Positions 10,321-21,726 of a stretch of 53,537 bases of DNA are shown here, piece after piece (positions within the stretch are counted from its first letter, which is position 1; the number at the start of each line of letters is the position of its first letter). The notes below the pieces were generated by a model. The model saw only the letters and a program-made list of their open reading frames with translations, was not told the origin of the DNA and did no database searches. Source of the stretch: Obelidium mucronatum (Eukaryota > Chytridiomycota > Chytridiomycetes > Chytridiales > Chytriomycetaceae); NCBI GenBank assembly GCA_025765595.1, contig JAIVFH010000193.1, positions 1 to 53,537 of the forward strand, written 5' to 3'. Made by a program: the position numbers and the translations under genes.

Positions 10321-11040
10321 GAATAGTATCTCGTTAAGGTTGCAGCAAAGAACGTTGAGTATCTGATCGAATCCACTTACCCGCTTCAAATGTGGGCATC
10401 CAGAACGACAACTTAAGACTTTGATATAATAAAACGGGCGGGTGTCATCAAAGGCGGCCGAGCAACGTGGGCGCATGCAAGTGAATCCTTTGGAGCGGAA
10501 AAAAATACGGTCTCCGGCATTCTGGAGGCTTCGTAATCAATAGTTAACTCTTCGCCGTGATGAAGTTGAGGATGCCAAAAACAATTGGGTTGACATGAGC
10601 GAGGCAGCTTTCCAATCACTGAAAATATGGCATAATCTTTGTCTTCGTTTGAGAATCTGGATTATTGCAGTATTAGAGAGGTTTTGCTATCAGGATTTCC
10701 TTCTGATTTTTTTTTCCGTTGGCCACAAAATTTTCTTTGTACAGTTCTGTTTTTGCTATCAGGAAAAATAAAAGAAATATGTAATCTGACATGCAATCAG
10801 CCCAAACACAGAAAGCACTGCAACTAAATTGTTCTTGTGGCAAACCCTGCTGTTTCTTGATGAACCACAATGTGTTGGGTGCAGATGCTCTCTTGAATGT
10901 CTGTACAAACCGTAAAATAGAAGGCTACCTTTGGAAACTTGATGCTCAGGAGTGAGATCAATAGATTTTGAGGTCAAGTGGAAGACAGGGAGAGATGGCT
11001 GTCGTGGATGGGCTCTGCGGACGCAGGGATTTTTCATTTC
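10321..11040 (-). CDS. SET-domain protein (SMYD-like end), exon structure unresolved
   Basis: The minus strand encodes the C-terminal half of a SET lysine-methyltransferase domain: EDKDYAIFSVIGKL, PRSCQPNCFWHP (the NHSCxPN-type motif) and HHGEELTIDYEA (the ELTxDY motif). It is followed, after a frame change at the A run 10499-10505, by Cys-rich post-SET sequence (GFTCMRPRC ... SCRSGCPH) ending near 10380 at a possible donor. Upstream coding-like sequence reaches about 11040 but its splicing was not solved, and the N-terminal SET motifs were not found with confidence. It may be a short real gene or a decaying one. Substrate unknown. It is divergent from ribophorin II, whose start is at 11169. 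Confidence 0.5.
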
Positions 11041-11168
11041 TTGTGAGATTTTGGGGGAAGAAAATATGAAGGGCCAAATATCATTGTGGCCAACGGACGT
11101 GGAAAAATGAAAAAGAGAAATTTAAATTTCGTGATAGCAAAACCTGTCTATTATTGTTATTTTTCAAC

Positions 11169-12257
11169 ATGGCCAAAATTCTCACACTACTTCTGACCAC
11201 ACTGTCCTTGGTCTTCGCCGTCCAAGCATCCTTCACTACAAAACTCGTTGTTCAAGGCCGCGATGGGGGTCAAATCGCATCAGTGAGGTAAGCAGACATA
11301 CACCTGAAAGGGAGAGCTGAGTTATTTTTATTTAAATTTCTTATTTAGCGTTGCATCACCCAAAACACTCGCAAAACCAGTCAATGTTGGCGAAGGAGAA
11401 GTGCTTGCACTCACTGTTTCTGAGAGCGATGAGAAGGATAATGTTCTATGGGCTCACTTTGCGCATTCGACCGAAACTGACGCTGAAGCGTCATTTGTAT
11501 TCGAAGGAAAGGGTGCTGGAAAATACCAGCTTAATCTGGTAAATTTTCGAAAGTCTCTCTCTTCATCTTTTTAGTTTTTTTTAAACCTGTTTGAATAGGA
11601 CTTTATCAAGAAGAACACATTCATCTACAACAAAATCAAGCAACACCCAGGTCTCTACAAATTGTCTGTCCTCAGTAAAAGCGCTCCAGATGGCGTTTTG
11701 ATTGGATCCGTCAACTTTGATATCCGTCCGCTTGAACCTGTTCATGTTTTGGGATCAACCGAGTCTTTTGCTCCTGTCAAGGAGATTTATCATGTGTTTA
11801 GACAGGCTGAAAAGATGCCGAACGCTCTGATTTCTTATGCGTTTGCTGCTGCTGTTGTTGTTGTTCCATGGGCGTTGTTGCTGGTTTTGGTACGTATTTT
11901 CTTCTCCTGATGTTTGGGCCGGTCAAAAAAAAAACCTGGATGCCCACGATCTGTTTGTTTCCAGCGGTGGATTCTAACATGTATTTTTTTTTTTTGCAGT
12001 GGTCAGGACTCAACGTCAATGTTTCAAACCTGTCTGCATCAAGCTCCAACTTATTCTGGGGATCTGCATTTCTCTTATCGTTGGCCGCTTCCTGCGTATT
12101 CTTTTACGTATACTGGGTTCAATTGAACTTGTTCCAACTGTTTGGATATGGAAGCGTTATTTGGAGTATCATGGGATTCTTGGGTCGTCAGGCGCTAGTG
12201 TCGCGTGCAGATGCAAGATTACTTGAAGAGAAAAAGGCGAAGGCCGCCGCCAAGTGA
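11169..12257 (+). CDS. SWP1: Oligosaccharyltransferase subunit, ribophorin II/Swp1
   Basis: This is a subunit of the ER oligosaccharyltransferase that N-glycosylates nascent proteins. Four exons (11169-11287, 11349-11538, 11599-11889, 12000-12257) join in frame to 285 residues, close to the size of yeast Swp1 and far shorter than animal ribophorin II. It has a signal peptide (MAKILTLLLTTLSLVFAVQA), a lumenal domain with GKYQLNLDFIKKN and SVNFDIRPLEPV, and three membrane segments at the C-terminus (ALISYAFAAAVVVVPWALLL; LFWGSAFLLSLAASCVFFYV; LFGYGSVIWSIMGFLG). It ends with a Lys/Ala-rich tail (EEKKAKAAAK), consistent with ER retention. The stop lies 113 bp from the convergent ATG9 stop. Confidence 0.92.
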
Positions 12258-12370
12258 AAAAAAAATGTTGTCGAATTAATAAATAAACTACTTTTTTGTA
12301 AGCGAGTTGTTTTCTAAAAAGTTTATGCACATAACACTTATCAAAAAAAAAAAAAAAAACAACAGTCTGT

Positions 12371-14276
12371 TCACAGTCGCGCCCGATTATTTGCTTCATA
12401 CACTGCATCCAATATCCCAAACAACCCCACAGGTTCCTCATCCATCCCACTCCTCTCCATTTCTGACAACCCAAGCCGCGATTCAGTAAGCATCCGAACT
12501 CCTCCATTTGAACTCGACTGATTCGGCACCAACTGCCCACCAAACTTGACACCCCTTCGACTCCTCACAGTTCCTGTTCCAGCAGCACCGCCTTCCAACA
12601 GAATCGACGCTTCACTTCGAAGCCCATTCACTCCCACCAGCCTCTGTGTACTCCGACTGAGCGCCTGCAGGTACTGACTACCATCAACACCCACATCCCA
12701 CTGCGGATAATTGGCTTTGAAGTACAAGAAACTCTGCTCCATTTTCCCTTCCTTACTGACCAGATCTCTCGGATTCCCATCGCCAGACGACCCAGCACCA
12801 GCGCCAGCGCCAGCGCCAGCAGAAGAAGCACCCATAGCCAGCGTTGGAACACCATACTTTGGATTCCCATACCTTGCCAAATCAAACGCCGCAAAACTAC
12901 ATACAAACCCCACACCTTCCATATCCACTGTACAGTCCCTTATAAAGTCGATAATCGCTTCAGCTGAATGCGGCATACTATAATACAGAATAAAAGGCGC
13001 CAGCACCAGACTTGCCACTTCAAGCAACAGCTGCTTCATCTTCAAATCAAACAGCGCACTGAACTCATTCTTGACAAACTCGGTATGCAGTTTCCCGCGC
13101 CAGGATTCAGGGAGATGGTGTGTTTCTTGAATCACTTGTTTGAGATGCGATTCTGGTTCAAAGATCCGGGTTTCGTCGGGTATTGTTCCTCGGACGGCGG
13201 CCAGGATTCCTCCGAATACTGTAATGTAAAAGAGAGCGCTGCGGCCGGGTGTTATCTCGAATTCTGTCAGTTCTTGGTCTAGGATGGCGAGCATGGCGAG
13301 TGCGGCGACGAAAGCGCCGGCAATGAAGCTGATTAAGCGGGCTAAAAGGATGGTTTTTTGTTTTCGGAATTGGTCAAGGTATTTTACGGCGAGAGGGTAG
13401 GATCTGTTGAGTCGTGTTTGGAATGTGTGGGGCAGTTCGTTGAATTCTCGGAGTGTCCATTGGGCTTGTAGAGTGTATTGGCGGGCGCCAAGAGAGGCTG
13501 GGGATTTTTGGTACTCCTAATATTTGGTGCGAAGTTAGTTAAAGAAAACCCTAGATAAACTAAAAACCAAAACCTCTGCATATTTAAAGAGAGAATAGAG
13601 AATCGCGATCACCAATAAAAACGGAGAAAACAAGAGATTCAGAATTCCCATAAGTTCGAATCGCTGTTGTAATCTGGGGTCCTAATCAAATTAGTCACCA
13701 AACACATATTTTAAAAGAAAAACGCACCCAATAACCAACCGCCTTCGATGATTATTCTTCAAGAACCTCCTCCGTAACGCACCCTTCTCATCAAACGCGT
13801 ACAAAACAACACAAAAGTACAAGTTCCATTCCAAAATCTTTGTCACAACAATCCCCTTCTTCCCAAACAACCAACCCCCAAGAACCCCAGGAACTCTCAA
13901 ATTCAAAATCTCCTTATTGAACATTGCAATCAAGTAATTATCTTTCCTCATGATTCGGTTCACAATCGAATGAGCATTCAGGCTATCGAGGCCCGGTTTT
14001 CGTTCTGGGTTCAGATTCGGGTGGGTGTATTTCAGGTGGCTCAGTTTCTGCACGATTTCTTGCCATTCTACGGTATCCATATCGGATTCTTTGATTTCAA
14101 GAATATGTTCGTAAACGAGTTTGATTTCGTAGAGGTGAGGTAGATCCAGGAAGAGTCGAAATACTTGGGAAAGCCACCAGATACCAAAGATGATCAAGAA
14201 GAAACCTTGAATTCCTGGAAGCCTTAGAAAGGGAAAAAGACAGAAAAAATAGAGGGTTTAACTCGGATGCGACCAC

Positions 14277-14308
<32 letters not shown>

Positions 14309-15287
14309 ACTTTTTTATACATTGTGGAATAATCACATCAGACAGTTGCTTGTGTTTATGTATCCGAGAATGATCAATGCAAGAAAAGGCAAACGTGGAA
14401 AACCCAACCATAAATGCAAGAATACTGTTCAAATACACCACACCAATTAAAATTCGAGAGAATAGCGTAGAATAAAGAATCACATTTAACATACAATAGA
14501 TTGCAAAACCGAGATAGAAGCACAGCATAGAAGCCCTTTTCAACAAAATAGTCGTATATCTGAACTTGGTCGTTAGTTCGGGCAACTGATTGAAATCCCT
14601 CACCCTCTCTAGAAACCCATCCAAATCTTCAATCGCCGCCCAAATACGAAAAGCACGCGTCCGATCATCCACTTCCACCTCATAATCATCGTCTTGAAGA
14701 ACTTGTCGTTCCTGTTCCTGTTGCTGCTGCTCACTGTGCACTGATTCAGCGCGTATATTCGAACGCGGCGATGATTGATTCCCGCTCCTCAAGTTATCCC
14801 TTTGAACGCGAAAAGCGCTCTTTAGCCTTGTGTTTGTTTTCTGTACCAATGGCTTTCGCTCCTCGACAATCAGATTATTGGGCGGCGCTGAGTCGCTATC
14901 CGAGTCGCTGTCGCGGCCGCCGCTGCCAAACGAGTGAGATGACTCAGGGTTTGTATTTATTTCGAGTTGGTGTTGGAAGAGTGGCTCGGTTTGGATGTGG
15001 TTGTTGTTGCTGCTGCTGACGTTGTTTGTATCGTTCAAAGTGCTTCCAAAAGCTCTGTTGAAGTTTGCAAACGGGTTTTCGATCGGAAGCGAGTGGTGGT
15101 GGAAAGCAGGGAACGGGATCATATCATTGGCGCCATCGTCATGGCGCGAGTGTGTTGGAGAGAGGGGATCCATCGCAATCATATTTGTCTCGGAGCTTTC
15201 CATCGATTGAGTTCCAGCGGTTTGGAAGTACATTGGTGCTGTTGGTGTTCGATGGCGGTGGTCATCATTCTCGTTGCTTGGATTCAT
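12371..15287 (-). CDS. ATG9: Autophagy lipid scramblase Atg9
   Basis: Atg9 is the multispanning membrane protein and scramblase that seeds autophagosomes. The N-terminal cytosolic region (about 200 residues) is low-complexity with Asn, Ser/Asp and Gln runs. The family core follows over four exons: RAFRIWAAIEDLDGFLERVR, membrane segments, QRFELMGILNLLFSPFLLV, ILYSLFKYAE, FVKNEFSALFDLKMKQLLLE, AIIDFIRDCTVDMEGVGFVC and SFAAFDLARYGN, then MEQSFLYFKANYPQW, all hallmarks of Pfam PF04109. The start MNPSNENDDH at 15287 was preferred over a Met 16 codons upstream. The first intron (from 14310) holds a 29-base homopolymer (A on the plus strand, T in the transcript) just after its donor. Confidence 0.92.
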
Positions 15288-15370
15288 GGTCTTTTTTCTC
15301 ACACAGATTGAAACCTTCAAAGCGTGGATCTGCAACTAATAACATAAATGGCTTTCTTTTATTTTACTTT

Positions 15371-16654
15371 CTAAGGGGATTGTGGTGATTGTTGTACGGG
15401 AGGTTGCGGCTGCTGACTGAAAAAGTGGTAGTTTCCGTAAGAATCATAGTAGCCAGGATACTGAGTTTGGCCATTTTGAAATCCCGGTTGCGTTGGTGGA
15501 TAGGCATAGGCTGTTGCAGGGTGATACTGCGCATACATGACAGAATTTTGAGAATATTGAGGCTGCACTTGTTGACCATACTGTTGCGGGTATCCTTGAC
15601 CATTTGGTACAACCGCGGGTCCTGTAAATGGTGGAGCCACATGAGTCATTTGCGGTTGCTGTTGTTGTCCTTGTGGGAGATATGTCGGCACCACTGGAAC
15701 GTGAGCCTGCACACCAGCGACTTCATCCTCTGGAACTAATCTCGGTTCCACAACACTAGTAGCCTCAGAATTAGCTGTAGCCTTCCTTTCTAGAGCACCC
15801 AACGGCAAAGGCTTTCCACTATTCAATGCGGAATTGACAACCGGGTTTGTTGGGGAAGTCTGCTCTTGAGGAGAAGCGGGAATAACGGGAATAGGTGGCA
15901 AGGGGTTCTCAAAATCAAGGGGAGGCGATGCGGGGTGATTGAATTGATCGAAGCGAGTATTCAAAGAGTCATCCATGCGTGATTGGGCACGACGGCGGAC
16001 TAGAATAAAGCCAACAGCGCCAAGTGCCGCCAGCGCCACAGCAACGGTTACGCCGACAATGATCGGAGTCGAACTGGTGGCCGACGCCGAAGCCGAGTCA
16101 TTTGATCCAGATGGGTTGAGAGCAACCTGACCGGATCCAGTCGTTGACGCCAGCGTACTTGTCGTTGTCGCCGTCGCGCGTCCTCGCACCGCTGTGGAAG
16201 TAGTTGGGATACTCGGCACATTCGCGCCTGCAAGAGCAGCGTCAATTCGTCGAACTTGAAAGTTGAAAATGCTTTTACCTCCCGGCGCCGCGCCGCCCGC
16301 AAGCAGAAGCGTCTCTGCGCTGACGGCGCTGTCGAAGTCGCCGCAGTTTGGCCGCGCCGCCGGACACACGCTGAACTGCGCCATCACTTCGTATCTGTCG
16401 GTGCGCGACGGCGCCGCCGCCTGGCACGCCGCCGCCACGCAGAAGCCGACGCTGCGCATCGCCGGTGGACACGGCACCATCGGCCCTTGCAGCGACGCCG
16501 TTGCCTTGCACAGCACGCCCAAGGGATAGTCAAACTCAACTGCCACTGTGTTCGAGCCAAAGGGCACTGTGAGAACATACAGCGAGTCGAGGTACAATGT
16601 CGCAGTGACGGCGCCAGAGGCTGCCTGCACAATGCTCACAAAGGCGTCTCCCAT
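15371..16654 (-). CDS. Aromatic-tag single-pass membrane protein, paralogue A
   Basis: Not a family I recognise. 427 residues, no intron. The N-terminal module (MGDAFVSIVQAASGAVTATL, then YLDSLY, GVLCKAT, PCP, GFCVAAAC, FSVCPAARPNCGDFD) has regularly spaced Cys and matches paralogues B and C. A Ser/Thr-rich spacer leads to one membrane segment (PIIVGVTVAVALAALGAVGF then ILV) followed by RRRAQSR, so the tail should be cytosolic. The tail is Pro- and Gln-rich and ends near QYPGYYDSYGNYHFFSQQ. No signal peptide is visible, so the membrane segment would have to act as a reverse signal anchor. A very GC-rich patch covers about 16255-16510. An alternative Met lies 17 codons upstream. Confidence 0.68.
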   Translation of the reverse strand: MGDAFVSIVQAASGAVTATLYLDSLYVLTVPFGSNTVAVEFDYPLGVLCKATASLQGPMVPCPPAMRSVGFCVAAACQAAAPSRTDRYEVMAQFSVCPAARPNCGDFDSAVSAETLLLAGGAAPGGKSIFNFQVRRIDAALAGANVPSIPTTSTAVRGRATATTTSTLASTTGSGQVALNPSGSNDSASASATSSTPIIVGVTVAVALAALGAVGFILVRRRAQSRMDDSLNTRFDQFNHPASPPLDFENPLPPIPVIPASPQEQTSPTNPVVNSALNSGKPLPLGALERKATANSEATSVVEPRLVPEDEVAGVQAHVPVVPTYLPQGQQQQPQMTHVAPPFTGPAVVPNGQGYPQQYGQQVQPQYSQNSVMYAQYHPATAYAYPPTQPGFQNGQTQYPGYYDSYGNYHFFSQQPQPPVQQSPQSP

Positions 16655-16785
16655 AGAATTTTTGTATTTTTTGGTTGTAAAATTTAATTGCCATTCATTG
16701 GGCACGTGTCGTAAGAGTCATCACTCTTTTATTTTTATAGAAGATCTAAAGGAAAAGGAAAAGACATTGCAGGATCATTAACTAA

Positions 16786-18125
16786 TCACTGCTTTTGTTG
16801 CGAAAAGTAGTGGTACACTCCATTCTGATCGTAGTAGCCTGGGTATTGTGGCTGGCTTGGATCCAATTGTTGCTGCTCGTACATTTGTTGGACCAGACGC
16901 TGCTGTTCCTCTGGAGAAAGATTTTGCTGTTGCAAGTATTGCTGCTGTTGTTGTTGCTGTTGCATCATTTGCTCTGGTGTAGGTTGGCCAATTATTTGCT
17001 GCTGCTGCTGAATTTCTTGCAATTGCGCTTGCAATTGCATCATTTGATTCCTTTGTTTCTCTTGCAGAACTTGATCTTGTTGAAGGATGTGCTGCTTCTG
17101 GCCGTTTACCCCACCCTGTGGCGATCCCGCACCAGCAGTTGATTCTTTCACGACGATAGCTGGAGCAGCCGCAGTCTTTTCCACTGGCGCCTTGTAAGAC
17201 AGTGCCCCGTGATCCTCCTTTCTCGGAGTACGCGCGCTCTCGATATCGTCATCATCATCATCATCGCCAACAGCCATGTTCCGAGCATTGAATTCAGCAA
17301 GTCGAAGAGTTGTAGCTTCCTTTCTTTTGGCTTGGGCGCGTCTTCTCATTGCAACAAAGGCGAAACCACCCAACAGAATAAGCGCGATTCCGATCCCAGC
17401 CCCAATAAGCGTGGGATTAGGCTTACTGCTTGTAGTCGAGGAGCTTGTATTGTTGTTGTTGTTCAGGGAGACTTGATTGTTTCCAGAAACAGGGGCGACG
17501 GTGTTGGTTCCAAGTGGTGCGCGAGAAGAGGTTGACGTCGCAACTACAGCTCCGTTGGTTTGTGCGCCGCCAACATCGCCAGCGCTTGTAACCTCTGGAA
17601 TAATAACATCCGCAGTCGTGACTGGCTGGGGCTGTTCAACAGGAGGAACAGTGGGTTCTACAACTGGTGGCATCGGTGGAGGTGATGTCCCTTCCACCAA
17701 GAACACAGCAGGAGTCGCAAAGCTGTCTGTAGTCGGACAATTAACATCCGAGGCAGGGCAAACACTCCACTTGGCCTTGAAATGTTTTTGTTTTGAATTT
17801 CAGTCATCAAGACATAAACCCCAGATTGACAGGCAAAACCCCAACTCACCAAGATCTGAGTGTTTCCCGTCTTCTTGATGGCATCGCTCGCGGAAACGCA
17901 GGAGGCGGAAATACATCTCTTTGAAGAACCGATAGCAGCTGGACATGCAGCCGTCGCTGGCTGCACTCTGATGGAAGTAGTACACAAGAGCCCGGCTAGA
18001 TGGTTCACCTCAAGACTGAGAGTATTGGCCGAGGAAGGGAACTTGTTCATGTAGACAGTGTCCAAATAGAGCGTTGAAGTGACTGCTCCGTTAGGTGCTT
18101 GCGTTACAGCAACGTAGGTTGACAT
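16786..18125 (-). CDS. Aromatic-tag single-pass membrane protein, paralogue B
   Basis: Two exons (18125-17850 and 17775-16786) give 421 residues. N-terminal module: MSTYVAVTQAPNGAVTSTLY, LDTVY, GLLCTTS, ACPAAIGSSKRCISASC, SDAIKKTGNTQIL, and after the intron AKWSVCPASDVNC. The intron sits at the same place as in paralogue C. A Pro/Thr/Asn spacer is followed by the membrane segment (NPTLIGAGIGIALILLGGFA), then RRRAQAKRK. The tail has an Asp run (GDDDDDDDIES), is dominated by Gln, and ends QYPGYYDQNGVYHYFSQQKQ. Gln-rich coiled-coil-like stretches suggest self-association in the cytosol (inference). No signal peptide is seen. Confidence 0.7.
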
Positions 18126-18373
18126 GTCCTTGTGTGTGTGTTTGAAAAGAAAAAAAATCAATTTACGATTTTTTTTTGTACTCGACAAGCCCTTATGATT
18201 AAATTATGATTTCAAAGAGCCTTAAAAAAATAGAACGGGGGTCCATCTTAAGACGCATTGGGATTAGTGAACGCCGAGTGGAAGTATCTGAAAAAAAAAG
18301 GAACAAGCTTTTATTTTCTCTACTATATAGTGTATGCAACAGGGAAAAAAAAAGGGATGGTTAAAGATTTCTT

Positions 18374-19910
18374 TCACTGCTGGTCATAGTAATGATAGAC
18401 ACCATTCTGGTCATAATACCCAGGATATTGAGCAGAAGAAGAAGAAGTAGTAGAACTCAATTGCTGCAGCTGCTCTTCTTGTTCCTTCAACAACTGTTGC
18501 TGTTGTTGAATAACCTCGATTTCCGCTTGCAATTGCTTCATCTGCTCCAAGCGGTGTTGCTTTGCTTGAGCAGGATCCTGCGGTGGTTGACTTTGAGCAG
18601 CTTGAGCGTCGTCCTGAGAAGTACAGATGGGTTCAACACTGATAGCGGCGGAAGGAGTTGGAGGTGGAACTGAAACACGCGCTTCTTCCTGTTGATGCTT
18701 TTTTTGCTTCTGGATCTCTTCGGAAGCAATGAATGACACTGATCTGCTCGTTTGACTGCTCAATGGTTGTGCCAGTGGGGTTTGATCCAGAGTTTTCTTC
18801 ATGGCACTGACAGGCACCTCTTTCGTAGTATGAGAGACGATAACAGGAGGCATGTCAACGCGTTCACCAAATGGAGTCGACGAGCGAGAATCGAACGACA
18901 ATGGTTTCGAGGTTGGAGTTGTTCCAACACTTTGTTTTCTTGCTTGTCTCTTTCGAGCCGTCAGAAAGGCGAATGCACCAAGCAAGATGAGACCGATTCC
19001 AATTCCAGCTCCAATCAATGTAGGGTTCGTTCCGTTACCGCCAGAGCTGTTTACACCACTGTTGCTGCCGCTGTTTCCACTGGATCCAGAACCGTTCGAT
19101 CCGTTCGAAATAGATGGTACAAAGTTGGGGTTGTTTGAGTTGTTTGAGTTGTTTGGTGAACTGTTTCCAGCTGAATTACTGTTGTTGTTGTTGTTGTTGT
19201 TGCTGTTGTTTGAATTGTTGGAGTTGGAGTTTGAGTTTCCTGCTTGGCCCCCATTATTCTGGTTCTGGTTATTGTTGTTGTTGTTTGTTGCTCCTCCAGA
19301 AGGTTGAGGAGTGTTTCCTCCGCCACCTGGTGATGGAGGATTCGTCGATCCACCACCACTACCACCACCACCGCCTCCGCTGCCACCGCCGCTGCCGCCA
19401 CCGCCAGAACCACTTGTTGGTTGAGGATCAACTGGTGGTGGTGGCGGTGGAACCACAGCTGCTGCAGTAAGAGCGATTGGATTACTTAAAGCGGTATCTG
19501 AAAACCCGCAACTGGTTGAACCAGGTGGACAAATAGTCCAAATCGCCTAATAAATAATTGGCCAAAAAAAGAGAGATATATTAGAAAACAAAAAACAGAA
19601 TTCTAGTTGCATCATTCACCCTGATCTGATCCGTTCCAGTAGTTTTGATTGCGTCTGAAGTAGAACCACAAGTCACAGCCAGACACTTTTTATTCAGCCC
19701 CATGGATCCAGGACAAGCGACCGTCAGCGGTGGAGAGTATGTTGCAGCCGTCGAGCACAGGTAACCCGCTGAGTTGTCCATTTCAACGGTGACAGTGTTG
19801 GCGGTTGTTGGAATCAGTTGGTAGACTTTTGCAAAGTAGATTGTGTCTAGGTATAGCGTTGAAGTGACTATGCCGGAGCTGGCTTGAGACACAGAGACGA
19901 GTGTGCTCAT
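18374..19910 (-). CDS. Aromatic-tag single-pass membrane protein, paralogue C
   Basis: Two exons (19910-19620 and 19546-18374) give 487 residues. The N-terminal module matches B (MSTLVSVSQASSGIVTSTLY, LDTIY, GYLCSTA, ACPGSMGLNKKCLAVTC, SDAIKTTGTDQIR, then AIWTICPPGSTSCGFSDTA). The spacer is extreme: a Pro run, Gly/Ser repeats and a long Asn-rich stretch. The membrane segment (NPTLIGAGIGIGLILLGAFA) is almost identical to that of B and is followed by RKRQARK. The tail contains a Gln/Glu coiled-coil-like stretch and ends QYPGYYDQNGVYHYYDQQ. It is the leftmost gene in transcription order of the three tandem copies. No signal peptide is seen. Confidence 0.7.
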
Positions 19911-20282
19911 CGCTTTGTGTGTTGATCGCTCAGCAAAAAGGCTGTAATGTTGTTCGTTGGAGAGGAACAAAAAAAAAGGTGTAAAATGGTTTTATTTGAT
20001 TAAAACAAGACTCAAATCTCCCAATTCTTAGACGCATTCGTGGCTCTCATGTTTTTTTGTTTTGCACTTGAAAATGAAAAGAGCCTTCTTTGCATTTTCT
20101 TTGCGTATACAGGCAGAGTACTGTGATAGTGAGGAGGAAAGACTGACAGACTGTATTTCGTACTCATAACTTACCTGTCCAACACGTGGATACAAATAGA
20201 GACAAATAGTTACAAACGCTGGTTAATTATTCTTTCTCTCAAATGGATCGAGACATTTGGTTTGTTAATTATTCTTTCTCAA
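19911..20282. other. Intergenic region between paralogue C and the Crinkler-like gene
   Basis: This 372 bp gap holds the promoters of two divergent genes. A 40-base imperfect tandem duplication (about 20221-20260 and 20261-20300) reaches into the next gene and duplicates its start codon context. Nothing else was recognised. Confidence 0.4.
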
Positions 20283-21605
20283 ATGGATCAAGACATTTGG
20301 TATATGTTCATCAATGAAAGCGGTAACCCTGCCATCGAAGGTGTCGGCGCAGACACAGTCTCGTTTAGAACTGATAAAAAGGTGCTGATTACACACTTGC
20401 GAACTGCTGTGTGGGAGAAGAATCAAAGAATCATCGAAGGGGTGGCTGCGCAGTTGAAGGTCTTCTTAAATAAGGACGACATCACCGATTCTGCGAAAGA
20501 GCTTGCAGCAGGTACTTCTGTTGGTGGTGACCATGTGACAGAAGAGACGGCCTTGTTTGTCGTTGTGCCAAAGAAGACCTGTATGTGTAATTGTAATTTG
20601 TAAATCCTGCTTCACCCAAAATTTACGTAATGTTGCCTTTTGCTTCAGCAGCAACAACTTCTGCCGCATTGTCAAGCAGTGCGAATACACAAACCCCGAA
20701 AGTAATCGCTATATATTCGAGCCAAAAAGATGCACTTGTCATATCAGTACCAACCAGAGAACAAGGCAGACCATGGCACAGGATTTTGCTCTTTCTTCAG
20801 ACTCTCTGTGGCAATTTCGACATGTCAAAATACTCTTTAAAGGCGAAGGCCACGATGGAATTGGTGGACTTGTCCCATGACTCAATCATGATACTTCCTG
20901 GAGATTATGTTACCCATCCAAATGGCTCTGAGTCTGAAGATTTGAAAGCTCGAGGATATGCTTTTCCCATTGTGCCAACGTATTCAAGGCTGAAACGAAA
21001 AACCACCGGTAGTCCTTTATATTCAAGCCCGTCTCCAACCAAAAAAACTGCAGTGAGCTCTCCCGATTATGAAGACAATGAAAGTGTCATCACAGAAGGA
21101 ACCGAAGCAAATAATCAAGGCAGTTTATTTCGTGAAAAGATTCTTACTCGGGACAATCATTGTGTTGTAACGCGCGATTATAGTGTCGTGAAGGCCGCCT
21201 ACATTCTTTCTCACTCTTGGTGGCTCAACTCAAATCAACAAAAAACCCCCCCTTCCAGTGGAGATAAGAAATGTCATTGCGTCACTGGATGAGGGCATCA
21301 ACAATATTAGTAATGGCATTTTATTGCGCGCAGATCTGGCAGACGCTTTTGATGACGGAAAATTCAGTTTTTTGTTTCGTAATGGTCATTTCTACTTTGT
21401 TGCAATCACAACGGACTTTCTTGCTTTGGATGGAATTCAAGTTGATGAGAATTTACGTCCACGTTCTGACGGCACTTGTTGGTGGTCTAATGAAAATCAA
21501 CCACATTCGCAATTGGTAGAATTTCATTTGAGAAACAGCGTTTTCAGATATATGCAAGGATCTGCTTTGAAGGAAGAAGACTCGGATTCGGAATTGGAAG
21601 GGTGA
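20283..21605 (+). CDS. Crinkler-like protein: N-terminal ubiquitin-like module plus HNH nuclease domain
   Basis: Two exons (20283-20580, 20649-21605) encode about 417 residues if one surplus base in the C run 21246-21252 is ignored. The first about 95 residues resemble the ubiquitin-like header of Crinkler (CRN/RHS-type) proteins; LKVFLNKDDITD sits where the LFLAK-type motif lies. A middle region follows, then an HNH_2-type nuclease: FREKILTRDNHCVVT, AAYILSHSWW (the His usually in AHIIPxSWW) and ISNGILLRADLADAFDDGKF (the NGILLRxDLHxLFD block). In this last block the usual His is Ala, so activity is uncertain. In described CRN proteins such domains act as effectors or in conflict between genomes; the role here is unknown. 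No signal peptide is visible. Confidence 0.6.
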
Positions 21606-21726
21606 GTGCGATGCAATATTCAACATGGAGCGATAAGATTCGGAGATGTTACCGTTGGTTAATGATCGGAGATTTGATGAGAGTTCTGTGTAAGTAATAA
21701 TATCCAACAGTTTGAATATAAAAAAA

